Origin: Sceloporus undulatus
Taxonomy: Eukaryota; Chordata; Lepidosauria; Squamata; Phrynosomatidae
NCBI RefSeq assembly: GCF_019175285.1
Contig: NC_056524.1
Location: 170,291,298 to 170,355,297, forward strand
DNA: 64,000 bases
Direction: 5' to 3'
The translations under genes were made by a program, and so were the position numbers. A model generated the notes under the pieces. The model had not been told where the DNA came from and did not search any database. It worked only from the letters and a program-made list of their open reading frames with translations. Positions 9,855-19,882 of this stretch are shown here, piece after piece. The number at the start of each line of letters is the position of its first letter. Position 1 is the stretch's first letter.

Positions 9855-10029
9855 CACCATCTACGCAGGCCCTGAGGGCAGCCACATTATGATGGAAAGC
9901 ATCTCTCATGTCCACAAGAACAAAGGGGATCCCCCAGCTCTGTAGCTGGCAGGCTGCTTCAATCCCACCAAAGCCCCCGCCAACTATTACCACACGGACT
10001 GACACATCCACGGATACTTTGGACCCCAT
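9855..10029 (-). CDS. AIFM2: AIFM2 (FSP1), coding exon 1 with start codon
   Basis: The first coding exon reads [20 protein letters not shown] and [20 protein letters not shown], then [18 protein letters not shown]. Human AIFM2 begins MGSQVSVESGALHVVIVGGG, so the ATG at 10029 is secure. Gly2 is the N-myristoylation site of FSP1. GGGFGG (residues 17-22) is the FAD-binding Rossmann loop, and Asp40 ends the second beta strand. The donor is GATGGTG|GTAAGT (phase 1). The exon extends 5' to an acceptor CTCTTTAG at 10063, giving a 33-base leader here, so at least one non-coding exon must lie upstream (above 10062). FSP1 reduces ubiquinone and vitamin K with NAD(P)H to trap lipid radicals. Exons 1-5 (9855-10029, 8982-9097, 8777-8896, 7756-7848, 6547-6655) give 204 codons plus one base without a break. 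Confidence 0.96.
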
Positions 10030-10443
10030 CAGAAAAAAGCAAGTCTTCTTCAGCAGAGACAACTAAAGAGAAAAGGAAGGGAAAAGAATACTAGAAAGGA
10101 TGCAGTGAGGCCTAGGAGAATCAACCAGATCACTGTTTATTATAAAAACAACCCCTTATATATTGCATTAAGTTGAGCAACATTACACTGAGCAACATCA
10201 TACAGTATTTTTATCAGTTACAAAAATCCTGGATCCCTTTTCCCCAAAGAGCTCAAGGCACTGCACACAATGCCTCCCTGTTTTAATCATCCCTGAAACC
10301 ATGCCAAGAAGGTGAGCTACAGCTAGTCAGTGAACTACCGGACCAAGCACACATTTTAACATAGTTCTCCTGCCCCATGTCTACATGAATGACTAGAATC
10401 ATAGAGTTGGGCCTCACGGGCCATCAAGGACAACCCTCTAATC

Positions 10444-10578
10444 CAGTGTTTCCCAAACTTTGGTCCTTCGGGTGTTTTGGACTTAACTCCCAGAAGCCCT
10501 AACCAGTTTGGACAACAATCAGGAATTCTAGGAGCTCAAGTCCAAATGATTGGGAGGACCAAGGCTTGAGAACCACTG
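10444..10578. mobile_element. hAT-type MITE, CAGTGGTTCCC family (copy 1)
   Basis: A 135-bp near-palindrome starting CAGTGTTTCCCAAACTTTGG and ending GAGAACCACTG. It is flanked by CTCTAATC and TTCTAATC (7 of 8 match), an 8-bp target-site duplication. It is inserted in the CR1 LINE. Confidence 0.85.
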
Positions 10579-10608
10579 TTCTAATCAATGCAGTATCTCC
10601 AGCTAGAG

Positions 10609-10742
10609 CAGTGGTTCCCAAACTTTGGTCCTCCAGGTGTTTTGGACTTCAGCTCCCAGAAGCCCCAGCCAGCTTGGCAAGCAGTTAGGACTTCTGGGAG
10701 TTGAAGTCCAAATTACCCAGAGGATTACAGTTTGGGAACCAC
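10609..10742. mobile_element. hAT-type MITE, CAGTGGTTCCC family (copy 2)
   Basis: A 134-bp near-palindrome from CAGTGGTTCCCAAACTTTGG to TTTGGGAACCAC, flanked on both sides by AGCTAGAG (10601-10608 and 10743-10750). It is only 30 bp from copy 1, in the same CR1 host. The different duplications show two independent insertions. Confidence 0.88.
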
Positions 10743-11126
10743 AGCTAGAGCATCCCCATCAGGCAGCTCTCCAGCACCTCTCTGAAGATATCCAGAGACG
10801 GAGATCTCATCACCTTTCTAGGAAACTGGCTCCACTGCCAAATTACTCTCATGGTCAAGATGTTCCTTCTAATATTCAATCACAATCTGCTCTCTTGTAA
10901 CTTCAAACCATTCAACCTAGATCTACACTCAAAGGCAGCAAAGAACAAACCTGCACAACCTTTTTGTGGCAGCTGTTTGTGTGCATTTAAATGGAGTGAT
11001 CATGCCACCCCTTAGGCTTTTCTTCAACAAGCTGAACAAGCTCAGCTCCTTCAATCTTTCCTCATATGTATTGTTCTTCTTATCTCTTACCATCCTTGTT
11101 GCCCTGAATTCACTCCAAATTCTCTA

Positions 11127-11654
11127 CAGTTGACCACTGGTATCCGCTGGGGTTTGGTTCCAGGACCCTCCTCCCATTGAATACCAAAATCCATGGATGT
11201 TGAAGTCCCATTAAATACAATGGCATAGTAAAGTGGCTTCCCTTATATAAAATGGGAAGATCAAGGTTTGCTTTGGGGAATGTATTTATTCATTTATTTA
11301 TTTGAATATTTTCAAGCCATGGGTAGTTGAATCCATTCATTTATCAATCTATCAATTTATCAATCCTTTCATTTTTTGCATTAAGAAGCAGAGCCCTTCC
11401 TGCAGTCCATCTGCCTTGGTCCAGGCCTCAGAGAGAAAGAAGAATTGCTGGACCTGATCCTCTTCCCCAGCTCCATTCCCTTCTCCTTTTGTGTTGTGTC
11501 TTTTTAGATTGTAAGCCTAAGGGCAGGGAACCGTCTAATTAAAAATAATAACAATTGCAAGCCGCTCTGAGAGCCTTTAGGGCTGAAGGGCGGGGTATAA
11601 ATACTGTAGATGAATAATAAATAAATAAAATCCATGGTCATGGAGGGCTAACTG
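11127..11654. mobile_element. Tigger-like (Tc1/mariner) MITE with nested LINE end
   Basis: TA followed by CAGTTGACCACTGGTATCCG opens the element. AGGGCTAACTG followed by TA closes it. GGTTTGGTTCCAGGACCC and CCAAAATCCATGGATG are typical of Tigger-derived short elements. A LINE 3' end sits at about 11335-11628. Confidence 0.75.
11335..11628 (+). mobile_element. LINE 3' end (L2-like tail)
   Basis: TAGATTGTAAGCCTAAGGGC, GCCGCTCTGAGAGCC and GGGCGGGGTATAAATA form the stereotyped 3' end of a reptilian LINE, ending in (AATA)n. The short repeat GAATCCAT/AAATCCAT at the junctions fits a target duplication within the Tigger host. Family assignment is tentative. Confidence 0.5.
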
Positions 11655-12045
11655 TATATCCTTCTTAAAATGAGACGCCCAGAACTGTACACAGTACAGT
11701 ACTCCAGATTATGCCTGACCAACAGAGAATATAAGGGGGCCTATTACTTCCCTCATTTTAGAAACTATGCTTGTAGGCTAAGATAGCATGTGCCTTCTAT
11801 GCTGCAGGGCCACAGCGCTGGCTTATGTTCAACAATAATCCTAAAGTCCTTTTTACAGGAAGTACTGCTAAGCCAAATATCCCTCGTCTGCATTTGGTGT
11901 TTCTGGACTAAATGAAAACATTTCCATTTGTCTGAGTTGTATGTCATTTTATTAATCCCCAGTTCTCAGTGTAACTAGATTTGTTCCTCAAACATACACT
12001 TTTAAGTTGTGAAATTTGGGGGCTTCATAAACTACTATTTTCTTC

Positions 12046-12295
12046 AGTTTTTTGTGGGTTTTTCAGGCTATGTGGCCATTTTCTAGAAGAGTTTGTTCTA
12101 TTTTCTTTAGTTTTTTGTGGGTTTTTCGGGCTATGTGGCCATTTTCTAGAAGAGTTTGTTCCTGACGTTTCACCAGCAGCTTCTGTGGCTGGCAACTTCA
12201 GAAGATGAAGATGCCAGTCACAGATGCTGGTGAAACGTCAGGCACAAACCCTTCTAAAACATGGCCACATAGCCCGAAAAACCCACAAAAAACTA
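12046..12295. mobile_element. Palindromic (foldback) MITE with one arm duplicated
   Basis: The left arm AGTTTTTTGTGGGTTTTTC...GGCTATGTGGCCATTTTCTA and the right arm reversed are complementary, ending ACCCACAAAAAACT. The central part pairs GACGTTTCACCAGCA with TGCTGGTGAAACGTC. The outer 63 bp of the left arm occur twice in tandem (12046 and 12109). Confidence 0.8.
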
Positions 12296-12705
12296 TGGAT
12301 GCCGGCCGTGAAAGCCTTTGACTTCATACTATTATCTTATTTTTGTACTGCACCTGGAATCTATAGAGTCCCTATATTGCCACCTTCAGTCCCTATATTG
12401 GGAGAAAGGCAGGATATAAGAAAATAATAATAAGAATAAGAATAATAAGAAGAAGATAATGGCCAGTCCAATAAAACTAATCATCATAATCATCATCATC
12501 CCTTCTTACATCCAGGTGGAAAACTTGTGGCCTTCCAAATGTTTGAATTTCAACTTTCAGAAGCATCCAAGTAGCACTTGGGATTATAGGAGCTGAAGTC
12601 CAAAACATGTGGAGGGCTACAGGTTCCTCACTCTTTTTAGATATTACTAGTCTAAATTACTACTGTAGTTATTTACTAGATATTACTACCATTGTCCTAC
12701 CAAGA

Positions 12706-13477
12706 AGATAGGTTCGGTTTAGGGTTGCCCTAAGTCAGAAATGTGAGTCACACTCTTTCAGCCTCAGTGAAAGGCAATGGCAAACCTCTGAACAAATCTT
12801 GCTGAGAAAACCCCATGATAGATTGACCCATAGATGATTTGGAGGCACCCAACAACAACAACATCCAAAGCTCTCAAGGAGAGAGAGAGAGTGGAGTAAT
12901 GGTCTGAGTGTGGGACTACGACTGGAGACCAGGGTTCAAATTCTGGCTCAGCCCTGCAAAAACCCACTCTGTGACCTTAGGAGNNNNNNNNNNAGTCACA
13001 CTCTCTCAGCCTCAGGGGAAGGCAATGGCAAACCTCCTCTGAACAAACCTTGCCAAGAAAACCCCACGATAAGTTGACCCAACCACAACCAAAGCTCTCA
13101 AGGAGAGAGGGGTGTAATAATTTGAGTCCTGGACTGTGACTCTGGAGACCAGGGTTTGATTCCCAGTTCAGCCATGAAACCCACTGGGTGACCTTGGGAG
13201 AGTCACACTCTCTCAGCCTCAGAGGAAGCATAGGAAGTATATTTTTGTGTGTGTTGGGAGTCAGCATATGGCATAGTGGTTTGAATCCTGGACTGTGACT
13301 CTGGAGACCAGGGTTCAAATCCAGGCTCAGCCCTGTAAAAACCCACTGGGTGACCTTAGGCAAGAAGTCACACTCTCTCAGCCTCAGGGGAAGGCAATGG
13401 CAAACCTCCTCTGAACAAACCCTGCCAAGAAAACCCCATTAAGACAGTCGAAAATGACTCGGAGGCAAGCAGCAACA
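12706..13477 (+). repeat. Tandem cluster of tRNA-derived SINE units
   Basis: At least four partial or complete SINE units lie head to tail. Diagnostic blocks are GACTGTGACTCTGGAGACCA (B-box region GGTTCAAATC follows), GTCACACTCTCTCAGCCTCA, GGCAATGGCAAACCTCCTCT and a CAACAACAA tail. The motif AAAGCTCTCAAGGA separates units at about 12868, 13092 and 13477, which suggests duplication of a SINE-plus-flank unit. A 10-N patch at 12984-12993 is inside. The type matches squamate tRNA-SINEs with a BovB-like tail (Sauria-SINE-like, from memory). Confidence 0.8.
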
Positions 13478-13796
13478 AAGCTCTCAAGGAAAAGGGAGCA
13501 GGAAGTTTACAGGATCCCAAAGGAACGTTTCAAAGGTAACGCGTTACCTGTAACAACGTTGTCCTGGTGACTGGGTGGCACAACTACAAAATGCAGTTCC
13601 TGCAAAGAAAAAACAGCAGGCTGGGGCTTGGATGCCTCCTCATTTCCAGGAGGATAATGAATGATCAACCCTAAGCCTGCTTGCTTCCTTCCCCCTCCTG
13701 ACTCAGCATCAGCCTCCTTCTGAGTTATATATATAGCCCCAGATGGCACTCATTCTAAGAATGACTTCAGTGTTACCGACCAGCTTGCTGAATCTG

Positions 13797-13824
13797 GCGC
13801 CACCTAGTGGCCAGCAGGGGGCGA
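13797..13824. promoter_or_regulatory. Two abutting, divergent CTCF-like motifs
   Basis: The reverse strand of 13797-13810 reads CCACTAGGTGGCGC, matching the CTCF core CCASYAGRKGGCRS at 14 of 14 positions. Directly next to it, 13811-13824 reads CCAGCAGGGGGCGA, matching 13 of 14 on the plus strand. They lie about 3.8 kb upstream of the AIFM2 start codon. Binding is inference. Confidence 0.55.
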
Positions 13825-13894
13825 TCGAGCCACATACTAGTCTCAGACAGACAGACAAGGCCCCCCCCTTTTTTTTTTGCAAAACCAAAGGCTG

Positions 13895-14100
13895 CAATGC
13901 ATCCACACTGTAGAAATAATCCAGTTTGTCACCGCTTTAACTGCCAATGCTACGGATACAGAATTCCCAGAATGCCATAGCATTGACCCATAGCAGTTAA
14001 ACTTGGTGCCAGACTGGGATGCAGACCAAGTGATCAGATGTCCAGAACATATTGCCATAGCCGCTAAACTGGATTATTTCTGCAGTGTAGATGCAGCCGA
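13895..14100. mobile_element. Palindromic MITE, GGCTGCATC family (copy 1)
   Basis: The ends read ATCCACACTGTAGAAATAAT and CTGCAGTGTAGATGCAGCC. The inner arms contain CCGCTTTAACTGCCAATG and its reverse-complement partner. Seven copies of this roughly 200-bp palindrome were found in the window (also 14797, 16304, 19670, 38511, 56578, 58405). Confidence 0.75.
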
Positions 14101-14221
14101 AGAGATACTTTCCTGTCTTCGGAAAACACTTGGGAAAACTGCTTTTTGGGCTACAGACTCCAGAATCACAGGAAGATCTGGGGCCTTGTAGTCCAACAAA
14201 GTAATTACAGCAAAGTGAATC

Positions 14222-14569
14222 TTCAACATTTGCTGGGGTTAGGGGCTCAGGGCCCCCATGAAAGTGGGGAAAATGCAAATAAAAAACCCAGAGTTATTTG
14301 TACATGAGACATCACCTTTCTGGGCATCTTTAGTCCCTACAGCACAACTCCATGGTCCTGAGATCTTGACCTTAGAATTGCAAGGGAGAAACTACAAATG
14401 CCTAGAGAATTGTTTTCTGTCTCTAGATCCTCCAGCACAACTCTATGGTGAATGTCCAGCAGAGTTGCGTTGGGGGGCCTAGACATTCCTAGAGGTAACA
14501 TATTAAACAAATTTGTGAATATTCAAATCCGCAAAAGTCACAGCCACAAATGTGGAGGGCCAAATGTAT
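14222..14569. mobile_element. Tigger-like MITE (probable)
   Basis: The right end GTGGAGGGCCAAATG followed by TA, and the interior CCTAGAGAATTG, match parts of the element at 38788-39150 in opposite orientation. The left boundary is uncertain. Confidence 0.45.
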
Positions 14570-14796
14570 TCCCAATTCTATATCTCCGTGTAAAAAGCTG
14601 GTAACAGAAAGATTAAAACATGATTCTGCACCAAAAACAGCTACGTTATTCGAATCTATTTTTGTTGCAAAATATACTCCACATTTGTCAATAAAGGGTT
14701 ACAAGCAGTTATGCTTCAGGACATGGCAGTCTTTTGACCCTGACTATGGGAGACATGCTTAGCCCCTACTTTGGCACCTGAGACTTAAGAGACCTG

Positions 14797-15008
14797 CTAC
14801 AATGCAGAAATAAAGATGTTCTACAACACCTTAAATGTCAAGGCACTATCTTGTGGGCTCCTGGGATTTGTAGTTTGCTGCGGTATTCAGCCTTGTCTAT
14901 CAGAGAGCTCTGGTACCTCACCATACGACAAATCCCATGATCGTGTGGGATAGGGTTAGGGCAGTTAAAGTGGTGCCAAACTGCTTGATTTCTGCAATGT
15001 GGACAACA
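14797..15008. mobile_element. Palindromic MITE, GGCTGCATC family (copy 2)
   Basis: CTACAATGCAGAAATAAAGA at the left and CTTGATTTCTGCAATGTGGA at the right, with CTGGGATTTGTAGTTTG and GACAAATCCCATGA inside, are the family's diagnostic blocks. Divergent copy. Confidence 0.65.
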
Positions 15009-16303
15009 CCCTTAACCACGCATTGCCCACATTCCTCCAGTCCTATCCTCGCATTCTCAAAGACGTGAAGCACTTTCCCCTTATAAATGCACAAACTGAA
15101 TTCAGCATGGTTTTTTTCCCCTTAATAAATGCTGAGTTTCACTTTGTAGCTGCTTATTATTGTCAGCCCTGGGGTTTGCCACCTTTTTACTTGCCCTGCT
15201 TCTGTGCTTTTAAGGTCAGCTGGGCACTTTTTAGAATACTTTTAGAGCAGATGCTACTTTTTCTTCCAAAGAAGCAAAGCGTTTCACTTGTTTAATTTTT
15301 TTGTGTGCTATCCTGCTCTTAAAGGCATAGCAGCTGGAACGAAACAGCAAAGTCAGAGGCCATCCCCTAGCTTTGGCATTGCAAAATTAATGCCAACGAA
15401 GTACTTTTCCCATGTCATTTGACCGATCAGATACTTTGTACTTCTTTTAAGAATGTTCTTCATTGGATAATTGTTAATGTTCCCTCTCTGAGGTATGAAT
15501 TGTTCTTGAAATGTGTATTGCAGAGGGACATATAAAATCAAGGCATCACATTAAGAAAAATAAAGTGGTTGTTGGTGAGAGCTCCTGACTTAGCTGGATG
15601 CAAACTAGGGTGCTGAAAATGTAACTACTGGATGCTGAGGGTCAAATTGTCCCCTGACTCACATAATGCCCAGTCAACCTCCTCCCATTAAAAAAAATTT
15701 CAAAAACTATTTCGTAGTCATAAGGAAAACAGAGAATATACTTCCAGCACCTTACCTTTCTCCCTGAAGGGCTAGATTTCTGTTTGCAGGGAGCTTTTAT
15801 GTGCAGGGAAGTCCAAACTTGTGGAGCCCTGCTTGGAGTCCTCACGAAGAAGGACAGGCTGGAAATGAGTCTGCATCTAAATGTTTGATCAGTGCTGCTG
15901 CTCTAGAGAAATCTCTGCCACCCACTTTTGTTTTGTAATGAGCCACAGTTTTATAAGCAGAAAGTGTGCTATTGTTGAGCAACGTGTTACACAAGGCCCT
16001 TGCCATCCCTCATCCCCCAGGGAGTGCTGTGGTGTCATAAAAGTGGGGTTAGCCAGTGTGGCCGGATGAAGGAGCAACATTATTTTATATTCTTGGGTGG
16101 ACTCTGGTTATTTTGCTGCCCATGAAGAAGGACAAGGTGGCATCTTCCTTTCCCCAGCTCACATAGGGAAAATGACTTGGCAGGCAGCTGACTCTACATT
16201 AATGCTACCCATGGGATAGCATCTTCCATCACTAAGGCAGGAGGCTAATTTAACCCCCACCTGCAAAAGTTGTATGGGGTACCTTTGTCTGTGAGCACTA
16301 TAG
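15009..16303. other. No gene or repeat recognised
   Basis: Non-coding sequence without stable open frames or recognisable repeat blocks. Pyrimidine- and T-rich near 15100-15310. Confidence 0.4.
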
Positions 16304-16530
16304 GGCTACATTCGCTCTGCAGAAATAATCCAGGTTGGCACCACTTTAACTGCCATGGCTCAATGTTGTGGAATCCTGCAATTTATAGTTTGTTGTGGCC
16401 CCAGAGCAGTTTGACAGAGAAGGCTAAATGTCTCACAAAACTACAATTCTCAGAATTGCATAGCATGGAGCCATAGCAGTTAAAGTGATGTCAGTCTGGA
16501 TTATTTCTGCAGTGCAGATGCAGCCACATC
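16304..16530. mobile_element. Palindromic MITE, GGCTGCATC family (copy 3)
   Basis: CTCTGCAGAAATAATCCAGG...CACCACTTTAACTGCCATGG and the mirrored right arm GGATTATTTCTGCAGTGCAG ending ATGCAGCC define a nearly complete copy. Confidence 0.75.
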
Positions 16531-16961
16531 GAGTTCAACAGGAACAGCTTGGGGGCATTTCCACCTTCCTTCCCCCTTCATCTGCCCCTTCAGACAGTTG
16601 CTTCACTGCTCCATCTGGTAGGGCCAGCACTGTGCAAAGCCTAGAGCCCCAATACTAAGCCCTGGAATTACCTGGATAGAAGCAGTTTTGCTCCTTAGAC
16701 TGCAGGTGTGAGGGTTGCCAGCTCAGCCTCCAATAAACTGTTTGCTCTGAATTAGTAGTGAGACATCCCCTGTGATGTGCATTGAATATGTCTCTTGCAT
16801 TTCAGTGAAAGGGTGCTCTGCTTTGGAAAACAACAACAACAACAGGAGGGGTATATAAATGTTAAAATTACAGACTGGCTGTATAGGATTAAGAAAATTT
16901 GAGACAGGAATCCTTCCTTGTAAGTCAGCTTCACCGAAGCTAGTAGGTCAAACTTCCAAAT

Positions 16962-17096
16962 AAATGGTTCTCAGACTTTAGTCCTCTAGATATTTTGAAT
17001 TCAGCTCCCAGAATTCATGTGCATTGGCCATACTGGCTGGGATTTCTGGGAGCTGAAGTCCTAAACATCTGGAGGACCAAAGGTTGAGAACCACTG
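16962..17096. mobile_element. hAT-type MITE, CAGTGGTTCCC family (copy 3)
   Basis: GGTTCTCAGACTTTAGTCC at the left and GGTTGAGAACCACTG at the right. The flanks TTCCAAAT and TTCCAAAG are an 8-bp target duplication with one difference. Confidence 0.8.
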
Positions 17097-17267
17097 TTCC
17101 AAAGAAATTAGTATTCAGTCAGGCTACAAGGTGCATAGGAAACAGACGTGTTACAACCACTAGGAGGTTTAAAGGACTAGGATTCAGCACGTTAAAAAAG
17201 TTTATCAGATAAGTTAATAAAATGCCTGTCATCCTTGCCATTTGGAAACCATTCCATTTCTCTGTAT

Positions 17268-17350
17268 TCTGTCCTTATCGATTTTATTGTCTGTATGTAC
17301 AGCGCTGTGTAAATCTACAGAACTATATAAATAAAGTATAATAATAATTA
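17268..17350 (+). repeat. LINE 3' tail
   Basis: CTGTATGTACAGCGCTGTGT and AAATCTACAG, then TATAAATAAAG and an (ATA)n tail. The same block occurs reversed at 53640-53761. Confidence 0.55.
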
Positions 17351-17352
17351 TA

Positions 17353-17551
17353 CACTGCACACTTACTTTAAGTGGGGGATCCATTCTGTAAATGAATAGG
17401 GCTTGTGCATGTGGCGGCGCAGTAGCGCACGCGCACCATGGGCACATGCCCCATTGTTCCCTATGGGACACGCCACTCCTTCTCCCTGCGTGGCTTCCAG
17501 CGTATGCTGAAATCCGCATAAAGTGCACCCGCATATGAAGAGGGTGCACTG
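17353..17551. mobile_element. CpG-rich TA-flanked MITE
   Basis: The left end CACTGCACACTTACTTTAAG and the right end reversed CAGTGCACCCTCTTCATATG are similar inverted ends, each next to TA (17351-17352, 17552-17553). The interior GGCGGCGCAGTAGCGCACGC is CpG-rich, unlike the flanks. It is probably Tc1/mariner-related. Confidence 0.55.
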
Positions 17552-17617
17552 TAATAGCCTCTTGTCCTGAGTACAGATTACACATTTGGACAATCCAATG
17601 TTGGGACACACCTATTT

Positions 17618-18400
17618 CTTGAAAATCATTCCAAAGTTTTACATGATCTACACAACAGGTTTTATTTTAATCTATAATGCAGAGACTGGTTTTCTTCTGA
17701 AATTCTTTGGTGCGCTCCATTATCCAACTTATCTATGCAGTATGATCTCTAGTTTCACTTCCTTTCCTGTACCAAGCTTGCATATCTAGTATTTCTTGCT
17801 CCATATGTGGTAAAAGTCTTCGTTGCAGAATTTCAAGCGTCATTTTGCTTGCATAGGAGATTAAGACAATGGCCCTGTGGTTTCTGCCTGTTGCCTCCTC
17901 TCTTGAGGCTTGGAATGTATATAAAGAGTTTCCAATTGGTGGGCTTCTCTTTTGTTTTCCTTATTTGTTGAAAGATTTTAGTTAAAACTAGATAGAGTCT
18001 GGACTTTATCAAACAGGAGGAATTTCTCTTAAATTCGAATGAAAAGAAAGTGGGGCCAGAACGCATTCACTTAAAGTTGCTAGTTTAACGAATTTACGTG
18101 AATGCTCATTGCGTTCAAACTGGCTCCCCATTGCCCGAAAATAGCATGCCATTGCCTGAATTTGCATGTAGTGGATCATCACGCAATAACATTAAACCTC
18201 ATGATTGCGTTCAGATTGCCATTGGATTGTATTTCCAATTCCCCTTGTCTGATAAACTTCAATGTCTCTGTAGCTTGAAGCAGTTCCATTGGTAGGCCAT
18301 TTGTTCCTGGTGATTTATTTCTCCCAAGTGTCCTGAGTACAACTTCCACTTCACTTTCTAAAATTGTAGGTTCATCTTCCTTGAATGAATCTGAAGCGGA
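17618..18400 (-). mobile_element. BovB (RTE) LINE fragment, reverse transcriptase region, split by a MITE
   Basis: On the minus strand 18400-18257 encodes EPTILESEVEVVLRTLGRNK and 18004-17618 encodes LISYASKMTLEILQRRL and MERTKEFQKKTSLCIID. These correspond to BovB EPxILExEV and LISHASKVMLKILQARLQ...EKAREFQKNIYFCFID blocks from memory. Several stops and frame changes are present. The TTTATCAGACAAGG MITE (18005-18256) interrupts it. Confidence 0.78.
18005..18256. mobile_element. MITE, TTTATCARACARG family (copy A)
   Basis: The left end TTTATCAAACAGGAGGAATT and the right end (reversed) TTTATCAGACAAGGGGAATT are about 20-bp inverted repeats. The interior holds CATTGCCCGAAAATAGCATG and GCAATAACATTAAACCTCAT. 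An inverted, longer copy is at 21029-21355. It is inserted in a BovB fragment. Confidence 0.75.
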
Positions 18401-19669
18401 ACTCCAATCAGGAAGTGAAGCGGCTCAGCAAGCTTCCTGGGGATCGTGGCGTGGCCAGCAAACTGAGGAGTCTGATCTCAAGAAAATCCAGATTGGTAGT
18501 GCCCAAGAAGCCATCTTCATAGTGCAAAACCTATCCTGGGTCAGAATTTGGGATTAGAGTGTATTTTCCAGGAGAGAAGAATGGGATGGAAAGTTGGAAA
18601 TGGCCAGGCAATCAATGCAAATGTCTCCAGACAAAGGTGTACCACCTCTCAGAGGGTGGTACTCTTGGATTTCTGTTCACTTGTAAACACAAAGTTTATC
18701 ACCTACATTCATTGTTGAAGGGATTATGCAAATTCTGAACTTGATGGATCTCTCATCAGCTACATGTTCTTTCACACTCCCATGCTGAGCCTTCCAGATC
18801 CCCAAGTATGATCCCAAATCTCTTTATGTGGCATGGCTGTTCTTCCTGCACTGGAAGTGCTTTCTAGGCTATGTGCCTGAGACAATCAGTTTATATCAAC
18901 TTAATATCAGAAAAGTGGGGGTAAAAGATCTTTGGGATGCTTTAGAATTGCAGTCTATTTCCTTTACTTTGCATAAACTTTGATAATCCTAAACATTTGG
19001 TGAAGATGAGATCCTGTCCCCCTCCTGCCCCCACCACACATTTAAAAGTTAATTTCGAGTCTGGATCCAAATCAATTGAGATGCTCTTGGCTAATACATA
19101 TTTTTTAAAAATGAGCCCAAACAAAACTCCTGAAGTAAAAGAAAGTGTTGTGAAAGAAAGAGGAAGTGGAGAACAGCAAACTGCCAGCAAGTGGAAAGTA
19201 GCTCAGAATGAAAAACTCTGTCTGGCCAGATTAGAAATTTGCTCCCTACAGGTGTGTTTTCTCATGCTTTACAAATATTGTTGCGCGCTCCTTGTTTTGA
19301 TGTTATTTTCCTTCCGGCAGTCAGCAAACAGTAACAGTCAGAGCTCTGCTTGTTTTCTTTTTTAGGCTTTTGCCTAGGCAGACACAAGTATAGCCTTTTG
19401 AGGGAGAAAGGAGCTAAAATGGTAGCTGTGGCTATAGTTAATTCAACAGGTTCTTGAATGGTCTGATTTGGTACACTGAGTTAAGCTCCCTATATATATT
19501 ACTCCACCAATTATGCTGGACATGGGCAACTTCCAGCTGTTCAGGGACAGCATTGGCCTTTTGTGGGACTTTGTAAAGTTGCATCTGCTCTGCCATGACT
19601 TCTGCTCTCTGACTGGATTTTGAAAAAACAATTTTTGAAGGACACTCGCACAAACATGTATGGCTGTCA
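18401..19669. other. No gene or repeat recognised
   Basis: Non-coding sequence. The open frame of 122 codons at 18997-19365 has no recognisable domain and no splice context. Confidence 0.4.
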
Positions 19670-19882
19670 CGCTGCAGAATGAATGCAGTTGGACACCAGT
19701 TTAGCTGTCATGGCTCTATCTTATTGAATCCTGGGATTTGTAGTTTGTTGTGGCACCAGAGCTCTCTGACAGAGATTGTTAAAGAGCGCATAAAACTACA
19801 AACTCCAGAATCACATAGTATTGAGCCATGGCAGTTAAGCAGTGTCAAACTGCATACATTCTGCAATGTAGATGCAGCCCAA
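19670..19882. mobile_element. Palindromic MITE, GGCTGCATC family (copy 4)
   Basis: CCAGTTTAGCTGTCATGGCT, CTGGGATTTGTAGTTTGTTG and the end CTGCAATGTAGATGCAGCCC are the family blocks. GTATGGC occurs on both sides (about 19660 and 19885) and may be the target duplication. Confidence 0.7.

Larger units (their letters stand above)
10393..11975 (-). mobile_element. CR1 LINE 3' region, split by four later insertions
   Basis: CR1 pieces are at 10393-10443, 10587-10608, 10743-11126 and 11655-11975. The third includes CCTCTCTGAAGATATCCAGA and TCAACAAGCTGAACAAGCTC. The fourth includes CGCCCAGAACTGTACACAGT and ATTTGTCTGAGTTGTATGTC. They are collinear with a single CR1 copy. The insertions are two hAT MITEs (10444-10578, 10609-10742) and a Tigger-like element (11127-11654) that itself contains a LINE end. 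Confidence 0.8.

Noticed and set aside
17353-17551. CpG-rich block as a gene promoter
   Set aside because: It has inverted ends flanked by TA and no adjacent exon, so a MITE explains it better.
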